DNA of 32,193 nt from an uncultured Clostridia bacterium (GTDB lineage: Bacteria; Bacillota; Clostridia; Oscillospirales; Oscillospiraceae), in the NCBI GenBank assembly GCA_946531435.1, contig CAMNAO010000018.1, positions 1-32,193 on the forward strand, read 5' to 3'. Below the pieces are notes generated by a model. It was not told the DNA's origin and made no database searches. It worked only from the letters and a program-made list of their open reading frames with translations. Shown piece after piece: positions 1 to 8,005 of the stretch. Position numbers and translations under genes: made by a program. Position 1 is the first letter of the stretch. Every line of letters begins with the position of its first letter.

Positions 1-7
1 GTGAAAA

Positions 8-43
8 CTGTATACCATGTACCTTCACTCCTGTATACCATGT
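8..43. promoter_or_regulatory. Direct repeat, possible operator for a gene left of the window
   Basis: The 13-mer CTGTATACCATGT occurs at 8-20 and again at 31-43, 23 bases apart start to start, about two helical turns. It contains GTATAC-type half sites of the kind bound by some GntR-family regulators. The regulated gene would lie outside the window to the left. A TTGACA at 49-54 (plus) has no convincing -10 partner. The operator reading is inference; only the repeat is seen. Confidence 0.25.
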
Positions 44-143
44 TTCTCTTGACATATCAGCCGCCCGTCAAAAACGTTGGTGCTGATCAGGCGGGCGATC
101 GCAGATCGCCCCTACGGGATGGGAGCATGGCCGCAGGAGATTC

Positions 144-172
144 CGTAGGGGACGATGCCCTCATCGTTCCGC
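144..172. repeat. Palindromic intergenic repeat, variant core
   Basis: CCGTAGGGG is followed by a hairpin with arms GGGACGATG and CATCGTTCC. It has the same edge as its neighbours but a different self-complementary core. Confidence 0.65.
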
Positions 173-190
173 GTTCCCCCTTCCTCATCG

Positions 191-219
191 CGGGCGGATC
201 AAGGGATCCGCCCCTACGG
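191..219. repeat. Palindromic intergenic repeat, GGATC core
   Basis: Arms GGGCGGATC and GATCCGCCC around a four-base loop, followed by CCTACGG. It is a family member with its own core sequence. Confidence 0.7.
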
Positions 220-235
220 AGGCGTTACGGGAATA

Positions 236-268
236 GCGGGCCGTCGAGGGCGCCGGCCCCTACACGGG
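236..268. repeat. Palindromic intergenic repeat, GGGCCG core
   Basis: Arms GGGCCG and CGGCCC flank TCGAGGGCGC, followed by CCTACACGG. Nearly the same core recurs at 30429-30457, almost 30 kb away, which shows that these elements are dispersed through the chromosome. Confidence 0.7.
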
Positions 269-329
269 GCGGAAAAAGCAAGGCGGGCGATCGCAGATCG
301 CCCCTACGGGCCATGTGATTGATCCCATC

Positions 330-353
330 GTAGGGGCGAACTTTGTTCGCCCG
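330..353. repeat. Palindromic intergenic repeat, opposite orientation
   Basis: GTAG is followed by GGGCGAAC-TTT-GTTCGCCC, a perfect 8-base-pair hairpin with a three-base loop. The CTAC edge is on the other strand compared with the copies at 282-310 and 369-407. Confidence 0.7.
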
Positions 354-453
354 TTTGCAACGCACCTCGATCAGGCGGGCGATCGCAGATCGCCCCTACG
401 GGATGGGGTACAGACACGGCGGGCCATTGGGGGGGGAGGATCAGGGCGCGACT

Positions 454-1803
454 TCACGGCAGCACCGACATGGCGGCGGCCAGCCAGCGGTTCCCCTCCC
501 GAATGAAGGCCAGCTCATAGGCGTTCTCCATCTCATAGGAATAGCTCTCATACCAGGCGCGGGCACTGAAGTCACCTTTATATCGGACTGTGCAGGTAAA
601 GCAATTCTCCCCCACCAGGACGAAATCCTCAAAGCGCAGCTCCTCATAGCTGACCTTGGTTTTAGAGGCCCAGATCATGGCTGCCCGGCTCCCCCGGACG
701 TAGGAATCCAGCTCCGTTCCCGGGAGAATGCTGTTTAAGAGGGCCTGATGCCTCCCCGCGCTCCAGGCGCCGGAGGAATAGGCCATATAGCGGGTAAAGA
801 ACGCGTCGGCCACGGGCTCCGCCCAGGCGGCCACGTCCTCCTCCTGGGGATAAAAGAAGACGAAGCAGCCCGAAGGGGTCACCAGGGGCGTCAGCTCCGT
901 ACCCTCCGCCGTCACCCCGGTGACGGCGGGCGGGGCGACCAGATCTTCGCGCCGATAGGTCAGCGTCTCATAGGCGTCGTCCCCCAGCGTCTTTTCCAGC
1001 CCCTTCAGAATACCGGGATCGGCCTCGCCCTCCTCCGGGGAGAGGCTGCGGCCATTCACCGTCACCGTGACCCCCTCCGGGGCACGGACCGATACCGCAT
1101 AGAGTTCCTTCGGCTCCGCCCGGCAGCGAAGGAGGGCATCGCCTATCACAACGGGAGTCAGTACCGTGCCGTCGGCCTCCGTCACCCGGACCTCTCCCCG
1201 CAGCCCCTCCACCCGGTAGCGGATCCAGGCGGCGTCGGTGGTATCTTCCGGCGGGGCTGTACGTTCCTCCTCCCCCAGGAGAACGCCGTTGAGCCAGAGG
1301 GGGCGGTCGTCAGGGGCGTCCACCTCCAGCGTCACCCGCTCCAGCCCCTCCGGAGCAAAGCAGGAGACGATGCCTGAGACCTGCCACAGGGGGCGGCCAA
1401 AGCCCGCGCCTGCTCCCTCCTGGGGGCTGAGGGTGACACGGCAGAGGGGCAGGCCTCCGCCCCGGACCTCATAACAGGGCGCCTCCGCCGCAAATTGGGG
1501 GGCCTTGCGCCAGCTGAGCTCCTGTCCCGCCACCGCGGCGCGGTAATAGCCCCGCAGCAGCGCCTCCCCATCCTCAAAGCGGGAGGCGGCAAAGGGAGCG
1601 TCCAGGCAGGCATACGCCTCCCACTCCTCTTCTCCGGTCTCCTCCATCAGCTTCTCCATCACATGCTCCGGCAAAGACCGCTCATAGGCGGCGGCATAGG
1701 CGTAGAGTACAAGCCACAGGATGGCTCCCAGCAGCAGAAACAGAAGGCTGTAGATCCGGAGGAAGCGGCTCCAGGCGCCGGAGGCCTTTTTCCCTTCACT
1801 CAT
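454..1803 (-). CDS. Membrane-anchored protein of unknown function
   Basis: A 449-residue protein of no family I can name. The start is the ATG at 1803, which overlaps the stop of the upstream phosphodiester glycosidase gene (ATGAGTGA), so translation of the two is probably coupled. A longer reading frame upstream only runs through the neighbouring gene. A short basic N-terminus precedes one hydrophobic helix at about residues 15-37, so most of the protein should lie outside the membrane. A middle stretch (VTVTVNGRSL) resembles the small beta domains of NTF2-like or penicillin-binding-protein-associated exported proteins. The last 110 residues, rich in aromatic residues, look like an NTF2-like alpha/beta fold, but this is only an impression. 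Its partner suggests a cell-envelope or surface-glycan role. Confidence 0.7.
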   Translation of the reverse strand: MSEGKKASGAWSRFLRIYSLLFLLLGAILWLVLYAYAAAYERSLPEHVMEKLMEETGEEEWEAYACLDAPFAASRFEDGEALLRGYYRAAVAGQELSWRKAPQFAAEAPCYEVRGGGLPLCRVTLSPQEGAGAGFGRPLWQVSGIVSCFAPEGLERVTLEVDAPDDRPLWLNGVLLGEEERTAPPEDTTDAAWIRYRVEGLRGEVRVTEADGTVLTPVVIGDALLRCRAEPKELYAVSVRAPEGVTVTVNGRSLSPEEGEADPGILKGLEKTLGDDAYETLTYRREDLVAPPAVTGVTAEGTELTPLVTPSGCFVFFYPQEEDVAAWAEPVADAFFTRYMAYSSGAWSAGRHQALLNSILPGTELDSYVRGSRAAMIWASKTKVSYEELRFEDFVLVGENCFTCTVRYKGDFSARAWYESYSYEMENAYELAFIREGNRWLAAAMSVLP

Positions 1804-2815
1804 CCCGGTCCGCCCCCTCTCCCAATACCACGAAGGCCGTGGGAATGCTGCGGGGCCCCGTGACAGAGGCGCAGTGATTGATGATCTCCCCCTCATAGAC
1901 CATGACAGAGGAGGAGCCGCCGTCCAGATTTCCGGCATTTACGGCACCGTAGCGCTGCATGATATCGCAGACGTTCTCCATGGTGGCGCCCAGGGTATTG
2001 ATGCTCCGTCCATCCAGCACCAGGAGCAGCACCGCGCCGTCAGCCCGCTGGCCGATGGCGGTGCGGGGATTGACGCCGCTGGGCAGGTTTTGGGACTGCA
2101 CCTCTCCGTTGACGATCAGCTCCGAAGCCTGACCGTCGTGGGTGATGAAGCTCACCGCGTCCCAGATCCCGGCCGCCAGCGCCTCCTTTCCCGTCATGGT
2201 GCCCACATGGAGGATATGATCCCGGTCAAAGCCGATGACGTGATAGCGGCGGCTGTCGCTTCCCCAGATCAGCTCTCCCTCCCGGATCACCAGTCCCTGG
2301 GGCGTGCCGCCGTCGCCCCGGCCGTTTTCGTCATTAAAGCCCCCGGCGTTCACCCCGGCAAGGCCATCGTATTTGGCCACGAGCTCCGTAAGCTGCAGGC
2401 CCGGCTGTCTGCCGAAGCCGTCGGAGGTCCCCAGGATCACCCGGGAGGGATCCCGAACGATGAGGAGCTTTCCCTTCACGGTGCCCTCGGCAATCTCGAT
2501 GAGCTGTATCTCCGGCTCCGCATCGTCCTTCGTCTCCGCCGCGGGGTCCCCCTTTGACAGGTGGATGAGGGAGGTGTTGATGGGAGCGGTCTCCACCTCC
2601 TCGGTGGAGGCGGTCTTCAGGGCGTCGATCTCCGCATCGGACAGGAAGAGATCGGGGATCCAGCGGATGGCGCTGGTCTCCCGCATGGAGCGGCAGAAGA
2701 GGGCCGTCAGCGTGGGGGAAGGGCCTTTTTCCATGACCCAGATCACCCCAAGAAGTACCACCGCCGTGAGGAACGCTGTCAAAAGGAGGAGAGCGAGCCC
2801 CCGTCTCAATATCAT
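1796..2815 (-). CDS. Phosphodiester glycosidase family (NAGPA-like) protein, membrane-anchored
   Basis: A 339-residue protein. The ATG at 2815 is preceded by GGGAGT; the upstream in-frame extension has no matching features and runs into deoC. Residues 6-28 form a signal anchor. The extracytoplasmic part has the hallmarks of the phosphodiester glycosidase domain (PF09992): NAGGFND at about 156-162, an arginine-linked TAIGQRADG stretch, and NLDGGSSS near the C-terminus. Family members cleave sugar-phosphodiester or related bonds and often sit in exopolysaccharide or cell-wall loci; the substrate here is unknown. It is the first gene of a two-gene operon with the unknown membrane protein, behind a promoter at 2880-2908 and divergent from deoC. 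The family call is strong, the function is inferred. Confidence 0.85.
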   Translation of the reverse strand: MILRRGLALLLLTAFLTAVVLLGVIWVMEKGPSPTLTALFCRSMRETSAIRWIPDLFLSDAEIDALKTASTEEVETAPINTSLIHLSKGDPAAETKDDAEPEIQLIEIAEGTVKGKLLIVRDPSRVILGTSDGFGRQPGLQLTELVAKYDGLAGVNAGGFNDENGRGDGGTPQGLVIREGELIWGSDSRRYHVIGFDRDHILHVGTMTGKEALAAGIWDAVSFITHDGQASELIVNGEVQSQNLPSGVNPRTAIGQRADGAVLLLVLDGRSINTLGATMENVCDIMQRYGAVNAGNLDGGSSSVMVYEGEIINHCASVTGPRSIPTAFVVLGEGADRDE

Positions 2816-2879
2816 AAGGACTCCCGGTCTATTGCCGTTCACGGTACTTCTTCCCCCTTTCTTTTTGAAAGCCTTCCAT

Positions 2880-2908
2880 ATTGTACTCCAGCCCCCGGGA
2901 GATTGCAA
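2880..2908 (-). promoter_or_regulatory. Sigma-A type promoter for the phosphodiester glycosidase operon
   Basis: On the minus strand TTGCAA (2903-2908) and TACAAT (2880-2885) are separated by exactly 17 bases. Transcription would start roughly 60 bases before the ATG at 2815. Confidence 0.5.
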
Positions 2909-2937
2909 GGCGGGATTCAGAGAGAGGCGCTTGCCTC

Positions 2938-2966
2938 TTTTCTTTTCCCTCTTTCGGGTATATAAT
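2938..2966 (+). promoter_or_regulatory. Probable deoC promoter (perfect -10, weak -35)
   Basis: A perfect TATAAT at 2961-2966 lies 38 bases before the deoC start. No good -35 box is present at 17 bases (TTTTCT at 2938-2943), which hints at dependence on an activator or a weak promoter. It is divergent from the promoter at 2880-2908. Confidence 0.5.
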
Positions 2967-3004
2967 GAATCCACCAACGGAATACAGAAAAAGGAGAACC
3001 ATAT

Positions 3005-3694
3005 ATGATCCATCCCGATACACTGACCAAAGAAAGTCTCGCCGCTCTCATCGACCACACCAATCTGAAGGCCTTTGCCACCCGGGAAGATCTCCGCAAG
3101 CTCTGCAAGGAGGCCAGCGACAACCATTTTAAGATGGTGGCCATCAACTCCGTCCAGGTCCCCCTGGGCAAGGAGCTGCTGCAGGGCTCCGGCGTCCACG
3201 TGGGCGCTGCCGTCAGCTTCCCTCTGGGCCAGACCAGCATCGCCGCCAAGCTCTTTGAGACAAAGGACGCCCTGGAAAACGGCGCCGATGAGATCGACTA
3301 CGTCATCAACATCACCGAGCTGAAGCGGGGAAACTTTGACTATCTCCAGCGTGAGATGGAGGGCATCGTAGCCCTCTGCCGGGAGAAGGGCGCCCTCTCC
3401 AAGGTGATCTTCGAGAACTGCTACCTGGAGAAATCCGAAATCGAGGCCATGGCCAGGCTGGCCCTGAAGGTGAAGCCCGATTTCATCAAAACCTCCACAG
3501 GCTTCGGCACCGGCGGCGCCACCCCCCAGGACGTGAAGCTCATGGCAGACACCGTGGGCGATGAGGTGCTGGTGAAGGCCGCCGGCGGGATCCGCAGCTG
3601 GGCGGACGCCAGGGCTATGCTGCTGGCCGGCGCCAGCCGCCTCGGCACCAGCGCGGGCGTGAAGATCCTGGAGGAGTTTCTGGCCGCAAAGTAA
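3005..3694 (+). CDS. deoC: Deoxyribose-phosphate aldolase DeoC
   Basis: A 229-residue class I aldolase that splits 2-deoxyribose 5-phosphate into glyceraldehyde 3-phosphate and acetaldehyde, the last step of deoxynucleoside salvage. The start has AAGGAG seven bases upstream. Visible catalytic residues are Asp98 (ADEIDYVIN), the Schiff-base Lys162 in DFIKTSTGFGTGG, and Lys191 in VKAAGGIR, all in the family order and within the usual length of about 220-250 residues. The usual VCV stretch of beta-strand 2 reads MVAINSVQVP here, a variation seen in part of the family. It stands alone: no other deo genes are nearby. It converges on the aro operon, with a strong bidirectional terminator between them. 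Confidence 0.95.
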   Translation: MIHPDTLTKESLAALIDHTNLKAFATREDLRKLCKEASDNHFKMVAINSVQVPLGKELLQGSGVHVGAAVSFPLGQTSIAAKLFETKDALENGADEIDYVINITELKRGNFDYLQREMEGIVALCREKGALSKVIFENCYLEKSEIEAMARLALKVKPDFIKTSTGFGTGGATPQDVKLMADTVGDEVLVKAAGGIRSWADARAMLLAGASRLGTSAGVKILEEFLAAK

Positions 3695-3815
3695 GGGAGG
3701 GTTTGCCTCCGAAATCTAAAGGCATACGGCGAGAGTCCAAAGCAAAACGAAAAAAACACAAGGTAAGGCCATAGTACGCTGTTTCACCTAAAATTTGATA
3801 TGAAATCAGGGGGAA

Positions 3816-3854
3816 CGGATTGCCACGTCGCCCCGTGGGCTCCTCGCAATGACA
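3816..3854. repeat. Dispersed GGATTGCCACG ... CTCGCAATGACA repeat
   Basis: The two ends are CGGATTGCCACGTCG and CTCCTCGCAATGACA. This type of short intergenic repeat is widespread in bacterial genomes. A degenerate, longer relative lies at about 30561-30673. Confidence 0.5.
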
Positions 3855-3907
3855 TGCGAGTCGGAATCTGTTCTTCTCTCGATATATACAGTTTTAATTG
3901 AAACAAC

Positions 3908-3937
3908 GCCGTAGAGGCGCTTCATGAAGCGCCCGGC
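3908..3937. repeat. Palindromic repeat GCCGTAGAGGCGC...
   Basis: The core at 3916-3933 is a perfect 18-base palindrome, GGCGCTTCATGAAGCGCC, with a GTAG edge on the left. It is a probable member of the palindrome family found between genes here. Confidence 0.6.
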
Positions 3938-3959
3938 AGAGAAACCGGATCATTCTACG

Positions 3960-4009
3960 AAAAAGTTGGACGTATTCGTATTCTTGTACGAATTCGTCCA
4001 ACTTTTTTT
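3960..4009. terminator. Bidirectional intrinsic terminator between deoC and the aro operon
   Basis: Arms of 21 bases (3960-3980 and 3987-4007) pair with a single mismatch around a six-base loop. An A-run opens the left arm and a T-run closes the right, so the hairpin works as an intrinsic terminator on both strands. It ends deoC on the plus strand and the aro operon on the minus strand. Confidence 0.9.
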
Positions 4010-4132
4010 GCATTTTCGCATGTGCCGTGCGGGCAAACATTGTCGCCCCTGCAGCAGGGTACGGACATATGTGCGGTTTTGCTTTCGGCCCCTTCTTCGT
4101 CTCTATGGACGGGTAAGCCCCTCCCCTACAGG

Positions 4133-4570
4133 TCAGTCTTTTTCCAGCTTCTCCTTCAGGGCGATCATGGCCTGATGATAGCCCTCCAGGCCCAGGCCGA
4201 TGAAGTGGGCAAAGCAGGCCATGCCCGCGTAGGAAACCTGTCGAAAGGGCTCCCGCCTGGTAACATCCGAAATATGGACCTCCACCGCGGGGATCGCCAC
4301 CGCCTTCAGGGCGTCCAGGATGGCAATGCTGGTATGGGTATAGGCGCCGGGATTGATCACAATGCCGTCATAGACGCCATAGGCGCCCTGAATGGCATCC
4401 ACCAGGTCCCCCTCGTGGTTGGACTGATAGCAGTCCGTCTCAAGCCCCAGCTCCGCGCCCCAATCTGCAATCATACGAAGAAGGGCGGCATAGTCCTGCT
4501 TTCCGTAAATCGCCGGCTCCCGCAGGCCCAAAAGGTTCAGATTCGGTCCGTTGAGCACAAGAAGCTTCAT
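4133..4570 (-). CDS. aroQ: 3-dehydroquinate dehydratase, type II
   Basis: A 145-residue type II dehydroquinase, third step of the shikimate pathway (3-dehydroquinate to 3-dehydroshikimate). The N-terminal NGPNLNLLGLREPAIYG block carries the catalytic Tyr22 and the flexible-loop Arg. NPGAYTHTS (73-81) and EVHISD with His99 are the other signature blocks. The length is typical for the dodecameric family. The ATG overlaps the stop of aroE/K by four bases (ATGA), marking it as the last gene of the aro operon; the operon then ends at the terminator at 3960-4009. Confidence 0.96.
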   Translation of the reverse strand: MKLLVLNGPNLNLLGLREPAIYGKQDYAALLRMIADWGAELGLETDCYQSNHEGDLVDAIQGAYGVYDGIVINPGAYTHTSIAILDALKAVAIPAVEVHISDVTRREPFRQVSYAGMACFAHFIGLGLEGYHQAMIALKEKLEKD

Positions 4571-5790
4571 TGCAGCACCTCCAAAATACGCGTCACCGTC
4601 TCCTCCGGGCTGCCGTTGTTGTCGATGACGCAGTCGGCAAAGGCCCGATAGAGGGGCAGCCGCTCCCGATAGAGCCGCTCCACCCCTTTTGCCTCCGACA
4701 GCGGACGTCCCGCCACATCCAGGAGCTTCAGATCCCGCTCCAGCCAGAGGATCAGTCCGTTCTGATGCAGAAGGGGATAGTTCTCCTCCCGGGTCACCGC
4801 GCCGCCGCCCGTGGCGATCACGGTACCAGAGGCTGCCCCCGCCTCCCGCAGGATCTCCGTCTCCCGCCTGCGGAAGCCGGCTTCTCCCTCCGCGGCAAAG
4901 ATCTCCGGGATGGACATGCCGGCCCTGTCAGCAAGGAGCCGATCCGCCTCCACCACAGGGCGGTCCAGCCGTCTGCCCAGCATTTTGGAGATGGTGGTCT
5001 TTCCGCAGCCGGGCATCCCGATGAGGATGATGTTCTGCATGCTCAGCTGCATGGCACGAAGCGCCTCATCCTCTACCTCCTGGGGGATGGCGCTGCCAGT
5101 GAATATCTCAGCGCTTTTCCTGGCCTGCGCCGCCAGCATCCGAAGTCCCCCGGCGTGAGGGATCCCCAGCTTCTCCGCCTGGAGAAGGAGAGCGGTCCGG
5201 GCTGGATTATAGACCACATCCAATACCCCCCGAAGGGCCGGGAAATCCCGGAGATCCACGGCTGCCGTCCCGTTTTTGGGATACATGCCGAGAGGCGTGG
5301 TGTTCACAAGAAGCTCCGCGTCCCCATGGCGGTCGAAATTCCGATAGTTATTCTCACCGGAACGGGAGATGACCACCACCTCCCCAGCCCCCAGCTCCGC
5401 CAAAACCGCCTGGACGGTAACGGAGGCGCCGCCGGAGCCCAGGACCAGGGCCTTCCTGCCCCGGACCTCAATGCCGGATTCCGCCACCAGGGCGTGAAAC
5501 CCGGCGTGATCCGTGTTGTCCCCGTAGAGGCTGCCGTCGGAGCGGCGGAAAATGGTATTCACGCTGCCGATCCTCCTGGCCACGGGAGAGAGGGCGGCGC
5601 AGTAAGGCATCACCGCCTTTTTATACGGGATGGTCACGTTCAGCCCCAGAAACTCTCCTTTTTGAAGAAAGTCCCCCAGTTTTTCCGGGCAAACCTCAAA
5701 AAGGCGGTACTCATAGGACGCCATTCGGCTGTGGAGAAAGGGGGAATAGCTGTGACCCAGCTTTTCTCCCAGCAAACCGCAGACCGCCAT
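4567..5790 (-). CDS. aroE: Shikimate dehydrogenase-shikimate kinase fusion (AroE-AroK)
   Basis: A 407-residue bifunctional enzyme for steps 4 and 5 of the shikimate pathway. Residues 1 to about 250 are shikimate dehydrogenase: SPxxH substrate site (SYSPFLHS, 15-22), NVTIPYK with catalytic Lys57, NTD with Asp94, and the nucleotide-binding GSGGAS at 118-123. Residues 251-407 are shikimate kinase: Walker A GMPGCGKTT (258-266), Asp283, FRRRE (306-310), GGG (328-330), and the lid GRPL (361-364). Each half has near full length, so both are probably active. A direct AroE-AroK fusion is less common than separate genes and would couple two steps in one chain. Its ATG shares one base with the pheA stop (TGATG), so translation is coupled. 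Confidence 0.95.
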   Translation of the reverse strand: MAVCGLLGEKLGHSYSPFLHSRMASYEYRLFEVCPEKLGDFLQKGEFLGLNVTIPYKKAVMPYCAALSPVARRIGSVNTIFRRSDGSLYGDNTDHAGFHALVAESGIEVRGRKALVLGSGGASVTVQAVLAELGAGEVVVISRSGENNYRNFDRHGDAELLVNTTPLGMYPKNGTAAVDLRDFPALRGVLDVVYNPARTALLLQAEKLGIPHAGGLRMLAAQARKSAEIFTGSAIPQEVEDEALRAMQLSMQNIILIGMPGCGKTTISKMLGRRLDRPVVEADRLLADRAGMSIPEIFAAEGEAGFRRRETEILREAGAASGTVIATGGGAVTREENYPLLHQNGLILWLERDLKLLDVAGRPLSEAKGVERLYRERLPLYRAFADCVIDNNGSPEETVTRILEVLQ

Positions 5791-6932
5791 CAGATCACCT
5801 CGCTGTAGCTTCCAAGGTATGTGAACTCCTCCGCCACGTCATCCAGCTCCGCCATGAGGCGAATAAAGCGGGAAGAGTAGACCGAGGTCTCCAGATCGAA
5901 ATAGAACATGAACTCAAAGTTCCGGTCCGGGAGGGGTCGGCTCTCCAGCTTGATGAGATTGATGCCGAGGGCATAGAACCGGGCCAGCACCTTATAGAGG
6001 GAACCCGGCTTATGGGGAAGGATCATCATAAGGCTGGTGTGGTCCGCCCCCGGATAGATCTCCAGATTGCGGGAGATGCAGATGAAGCGGGTATAATTGT
6101 TCTCCTGGTCCTGGACGGAATCCCGGAGGCTGCGAAGCCCGTAGAGGCTCATGCAGGAGCGGGAGGCCAGGGCCGCCACATCGTTCCGCGGAGATTCCGC
6201 CACCATGCGCGCCGCCATGGCCGTGTTGGCAAAGGCGGTGACCTTCACCCCGGGAAGGGTGGAAAGGAAGCCGGCACACTGATCGATGGCCTGCTGATGG
6301 GAGAAGATCTCCTTCACGTCCTTCAGCTCCACCCCCGGCTTTGCCAGAAGATTGTGGTCCACCTTCAGCCGGACGCTGCGTGTAATGGAGAAGCGGTGGC
6401 TCATCATCAGGTCATAGACCTTGTTGACCGAGCCCGCCGTGCTGTTTTCCAGCGGGATGACGCCGTACTGACAGAGACCTTTTTCGATGGCGGAGAACAC
6501 AGCGTCGAAGCTGTCAAAATAAAAGATGTTTGGCCGGGTGAAGAGCCGCTCACAGGCCAGCTGGGAGTAGGCGCCCTCCACCCCCTGGCAGGCCACCACG
6601 GCCTTTTCCGGGAAGAGCTTCGGCGTCCCCTCCATGGCGCTTTCCAGGGCCAGGGACAAGGGGCTGCGGCTCTCCATAAGACTGTTCTGGTAGCTGCGGC
6701 TCAGCTCAAACAACAGGGAGTAGAGAGAGGAGGCATATTCCTGCATCTCCTCGGGACACATCTCCTCCACCTCGCGCAGCTTCTCCCGCTCCCGTCTGGC
6801 GTCCAGCACCTTGAGGCCGTTGGCCTCCTTATACCGGGCGATCTCCCCGGCCACCTCCATCCGCTGAAGGAAGGTCTTTACCAGTGTCTCATCGATCTCA
6901 TTGATTTTTTTGCGATAATCCTGTAAATCCAT
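5790..6932 (-). CDS. pheA: Bifunctional chorismate mutase/prephenate dehydratase (P-protein)
   Basis: A 380-residue enzyme converting chorismate to prephenate and then phenylpyruvate, the Phe branch. Residues 1-85 are an AroQ-type chorismate mutase helix bundle, about 108-288 the prephenate dehydratase with its NNYTRF motif (281-283 TRF), and 294-371 an ACT domain with PGSL and ESRP, the signature of Phe feedback binding. The start is the second of two candidate ATGs (6932): GGGGAG lies six bases before it, whereas the first ATG (6938, overlapping the aroC stop) would touch the ribosome binding site. It should be controlled by Phe twice: allosterically through the ACT domain and transcriptionally through the operon leader. 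Confidence 0.95.
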   Translation of the reverse strand: MDLQDYRKKINEIDETLVKTFLQRMEVAGEIARYKEANGLKVLDARREREKLREVEEMCPEEMQEYASSLYSLLFELSRSYQNSLMESRSPLSLALESAMEGTPKLFPEKAVVACQGVEGAYSQLACERLFTRPNIFYFDSFDAVFSAIEKGLCQYGVIPLENSTAGSVNKVYDLMMSHRFSITRSVRLKVDHNLLAKPGVELKDVKEIFSHQQAIDQCAGFLSTLPGVKVTAFANTAMAARMVAESPRNDVAALASRSCMSLYGLRSLRDSVQDQENNYTRFICISRNLEIYPGADHTSLMMILPHKPGSLYKVLARFYALGINLIKLESRPLPDRNFEFMFYFDLETSVYSSRFIRLMAELDDVAEEFTYLGSYSEVI

Positions 6933-6934
6933 GG

Positions 6935-8005
6935 TCATCTCCCCATTTTCCGCCCTTCCAGAAGGGCGTCATACACCGCCGCTGCCGCCGCGGCCTCCAC
7001 CACCGGGACCGCCCGGGGCACGATACAGGGGTCGTGCCTGCCCCCGATCACAAGCTCCGTCTCCTCCATGCGGGAAAGATCCACCGTCTTCTGGGGCAGG
7101 GAGATGGAGGGCGTGGGCTTGAAGGCCGCCCGAAAGACCAGGGGCATGCCGTCGGTGATGCCGCCGAGAATGCCGCCGCAGCGATTCGTGGCGGTGACCA
7201 CCTTTCCTTCCGCCAGCCGGAAGGCATCGTTGGCCTCACTGCCCCGCATGGCCGAGAGGGCAAAGCCATCACCGAATTCCAGGCCCTTTACGGCGGGAAT
7301 GCCGAAGACGGCGGCGGCAATGCGGTTTTCCATGCCGTCAAACATGGGGTCCCCCAGGCCGACGGGAAGGCCCGTGATCACGCACTCCACCACGCCGCCA
7401 ACAGAATCGCCTTCAGCGCGGGCCTTGGCGATCTCCTGCTGCATCTTCTCCCCCAGGCCGTCGTCGGACACGGGGAAGGCCTTGTCCTCCACCGAAGAGA
7501 GGAAGGGGCTGTCGTCCCGTATCTTCCCCACCGACAGAATGCGTGCCATGACCGTAATCCCCTGCCGCTCCAAAAGCTGCCTGGCGATGCCCCCCGCGAT
7601 ACAGAGCGGGGCTGTCAGGCGTCCGGAGAAGTGGCCGCCCCCCGCCGCGTCCTGCGCCCCGCCGTATTTCACCTGGGCGGTATAGTCCGCGTGGCCGGGC
7701 CGGGGCTTCGCCTTCAGCTGGCTGTAATCCTGGGAGCGGGTATCGCCGTTGCGGATGACCGCAGTGAAGGGGGCGCCGCAAAACCGGCCCTCATGCAGGC
7801 CGGAAAGGATCTCCGGCCGGTCCGCTTCCCTCCGGGCGGTGGCATTGGGACTTCTGCCCGGCGCCCGCCGGTCCAGGAAGCGCTGCAGCGCCTCCAGATC
7901 CAGCGGTTCCCCGGCAGGCACCCCCTCCAGGGTGACGCCGATGGCCGCCCCGTGGGACTGGCCAAAGATGGTAAATCGGAAATTGCTTCCGTAGGTGCTG
8001 CTCAT
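6935..8005 (-). CDS. aroC: Chorismate synthase
   Basis: A 356-residue chorismate synthase, the last common step, which removes phosphate from EPSP using reduced FMN. Motifs: FGQSHG (14-19), RPGHADY (102-108) and GGGHFSGRLTA (122-132), in the family order. The start at 8005 is chosen because GGGAGAGACA precedes it, its ATGA overlaps the aroA stop, and the protein then begins with the family-typical SSTYGSNFRFTIFGQSHG. A longer frame upstream has no homology. No flavin reductase gene is next to it, so reduced FMN must come from elsewhere. Confidence 0.96.
   Translation of the reverse strand: MSSTYGSNFRFTIFGQSHGAAIGVTLEGVPAGEPLDLEALQRFLDRRAPGRSPNATARREADRPEILSGLHEGRFCGAPFTAVIRNGDTRSQDYSQLKAKPRPGHADYTAQVKYGGAQDAAGGGHFSGRLTAPLCIAGGIARQLLERQGITVMARILSVGKIRDDSPFLSSVEDKAFPVSDDGLGEKMQQEIAKARAEGDSVGGVVECVITGLPVGLGDPMFDGMENRIAAAVFGIPAVKGLEFGDGFALSAMRGSEANDAFRLAEGKVVTATNRCGGILGGITDGMPLVFRAAFKPTPSISLPQKTVDLSRMEETELVIGGRHDPCIVPRAVPVVEAAAAAAVYDALLEGRKMGR

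Larger units (their letters stand above)
85..407. repeat. Three near-identical palindromic repeats (GATCGCAGATCGCCCCTACGG type)
   Basis: Copies lie at 85-123, 282-310 and 369-407. The first and third are identical over 39 bases; the middle one shares the 29-base core. Each core is an inverted repeat, GGGCGATC-GCA-GATCGCCC, followed by CTACGGG. They belong to the family of CCCCTACG-edged palindromes found across this window. Spacing is irregular and no cas genes are present, so this is not a CRISPR array. No coding gene is supported in 1-453. Confidence 0.85.
3695..4132. other. Intergenic region between deoC and aroQ with repeats and a terminator
   Basis: No coding gene is supported. It holds a copy of a GGATTGCCACG/CTCGCAATGACA repeat, a GTAGAGGCGC palindrome, a long terminator hairpin, and two degenerate pieces of the CCCCTAC palindrome family (about 4029-4051 and 4109-4130). 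Confidence 0.6.

Noticed and set aside
85..407. Possible CRISPR array (three near-identical repeats)
   Set aside because: The spacing is irregular (about 158 and 58 bases between copies), spacers contain other palindromes of the same family, and no cas gene is present.
1..506. Open frames of 63-105 residues on the plus strand in the left intergenic region
   Set aside because: They run through palindromic repeats, give low-complexity repeated peptides and lack ribosome binding sites or domains.
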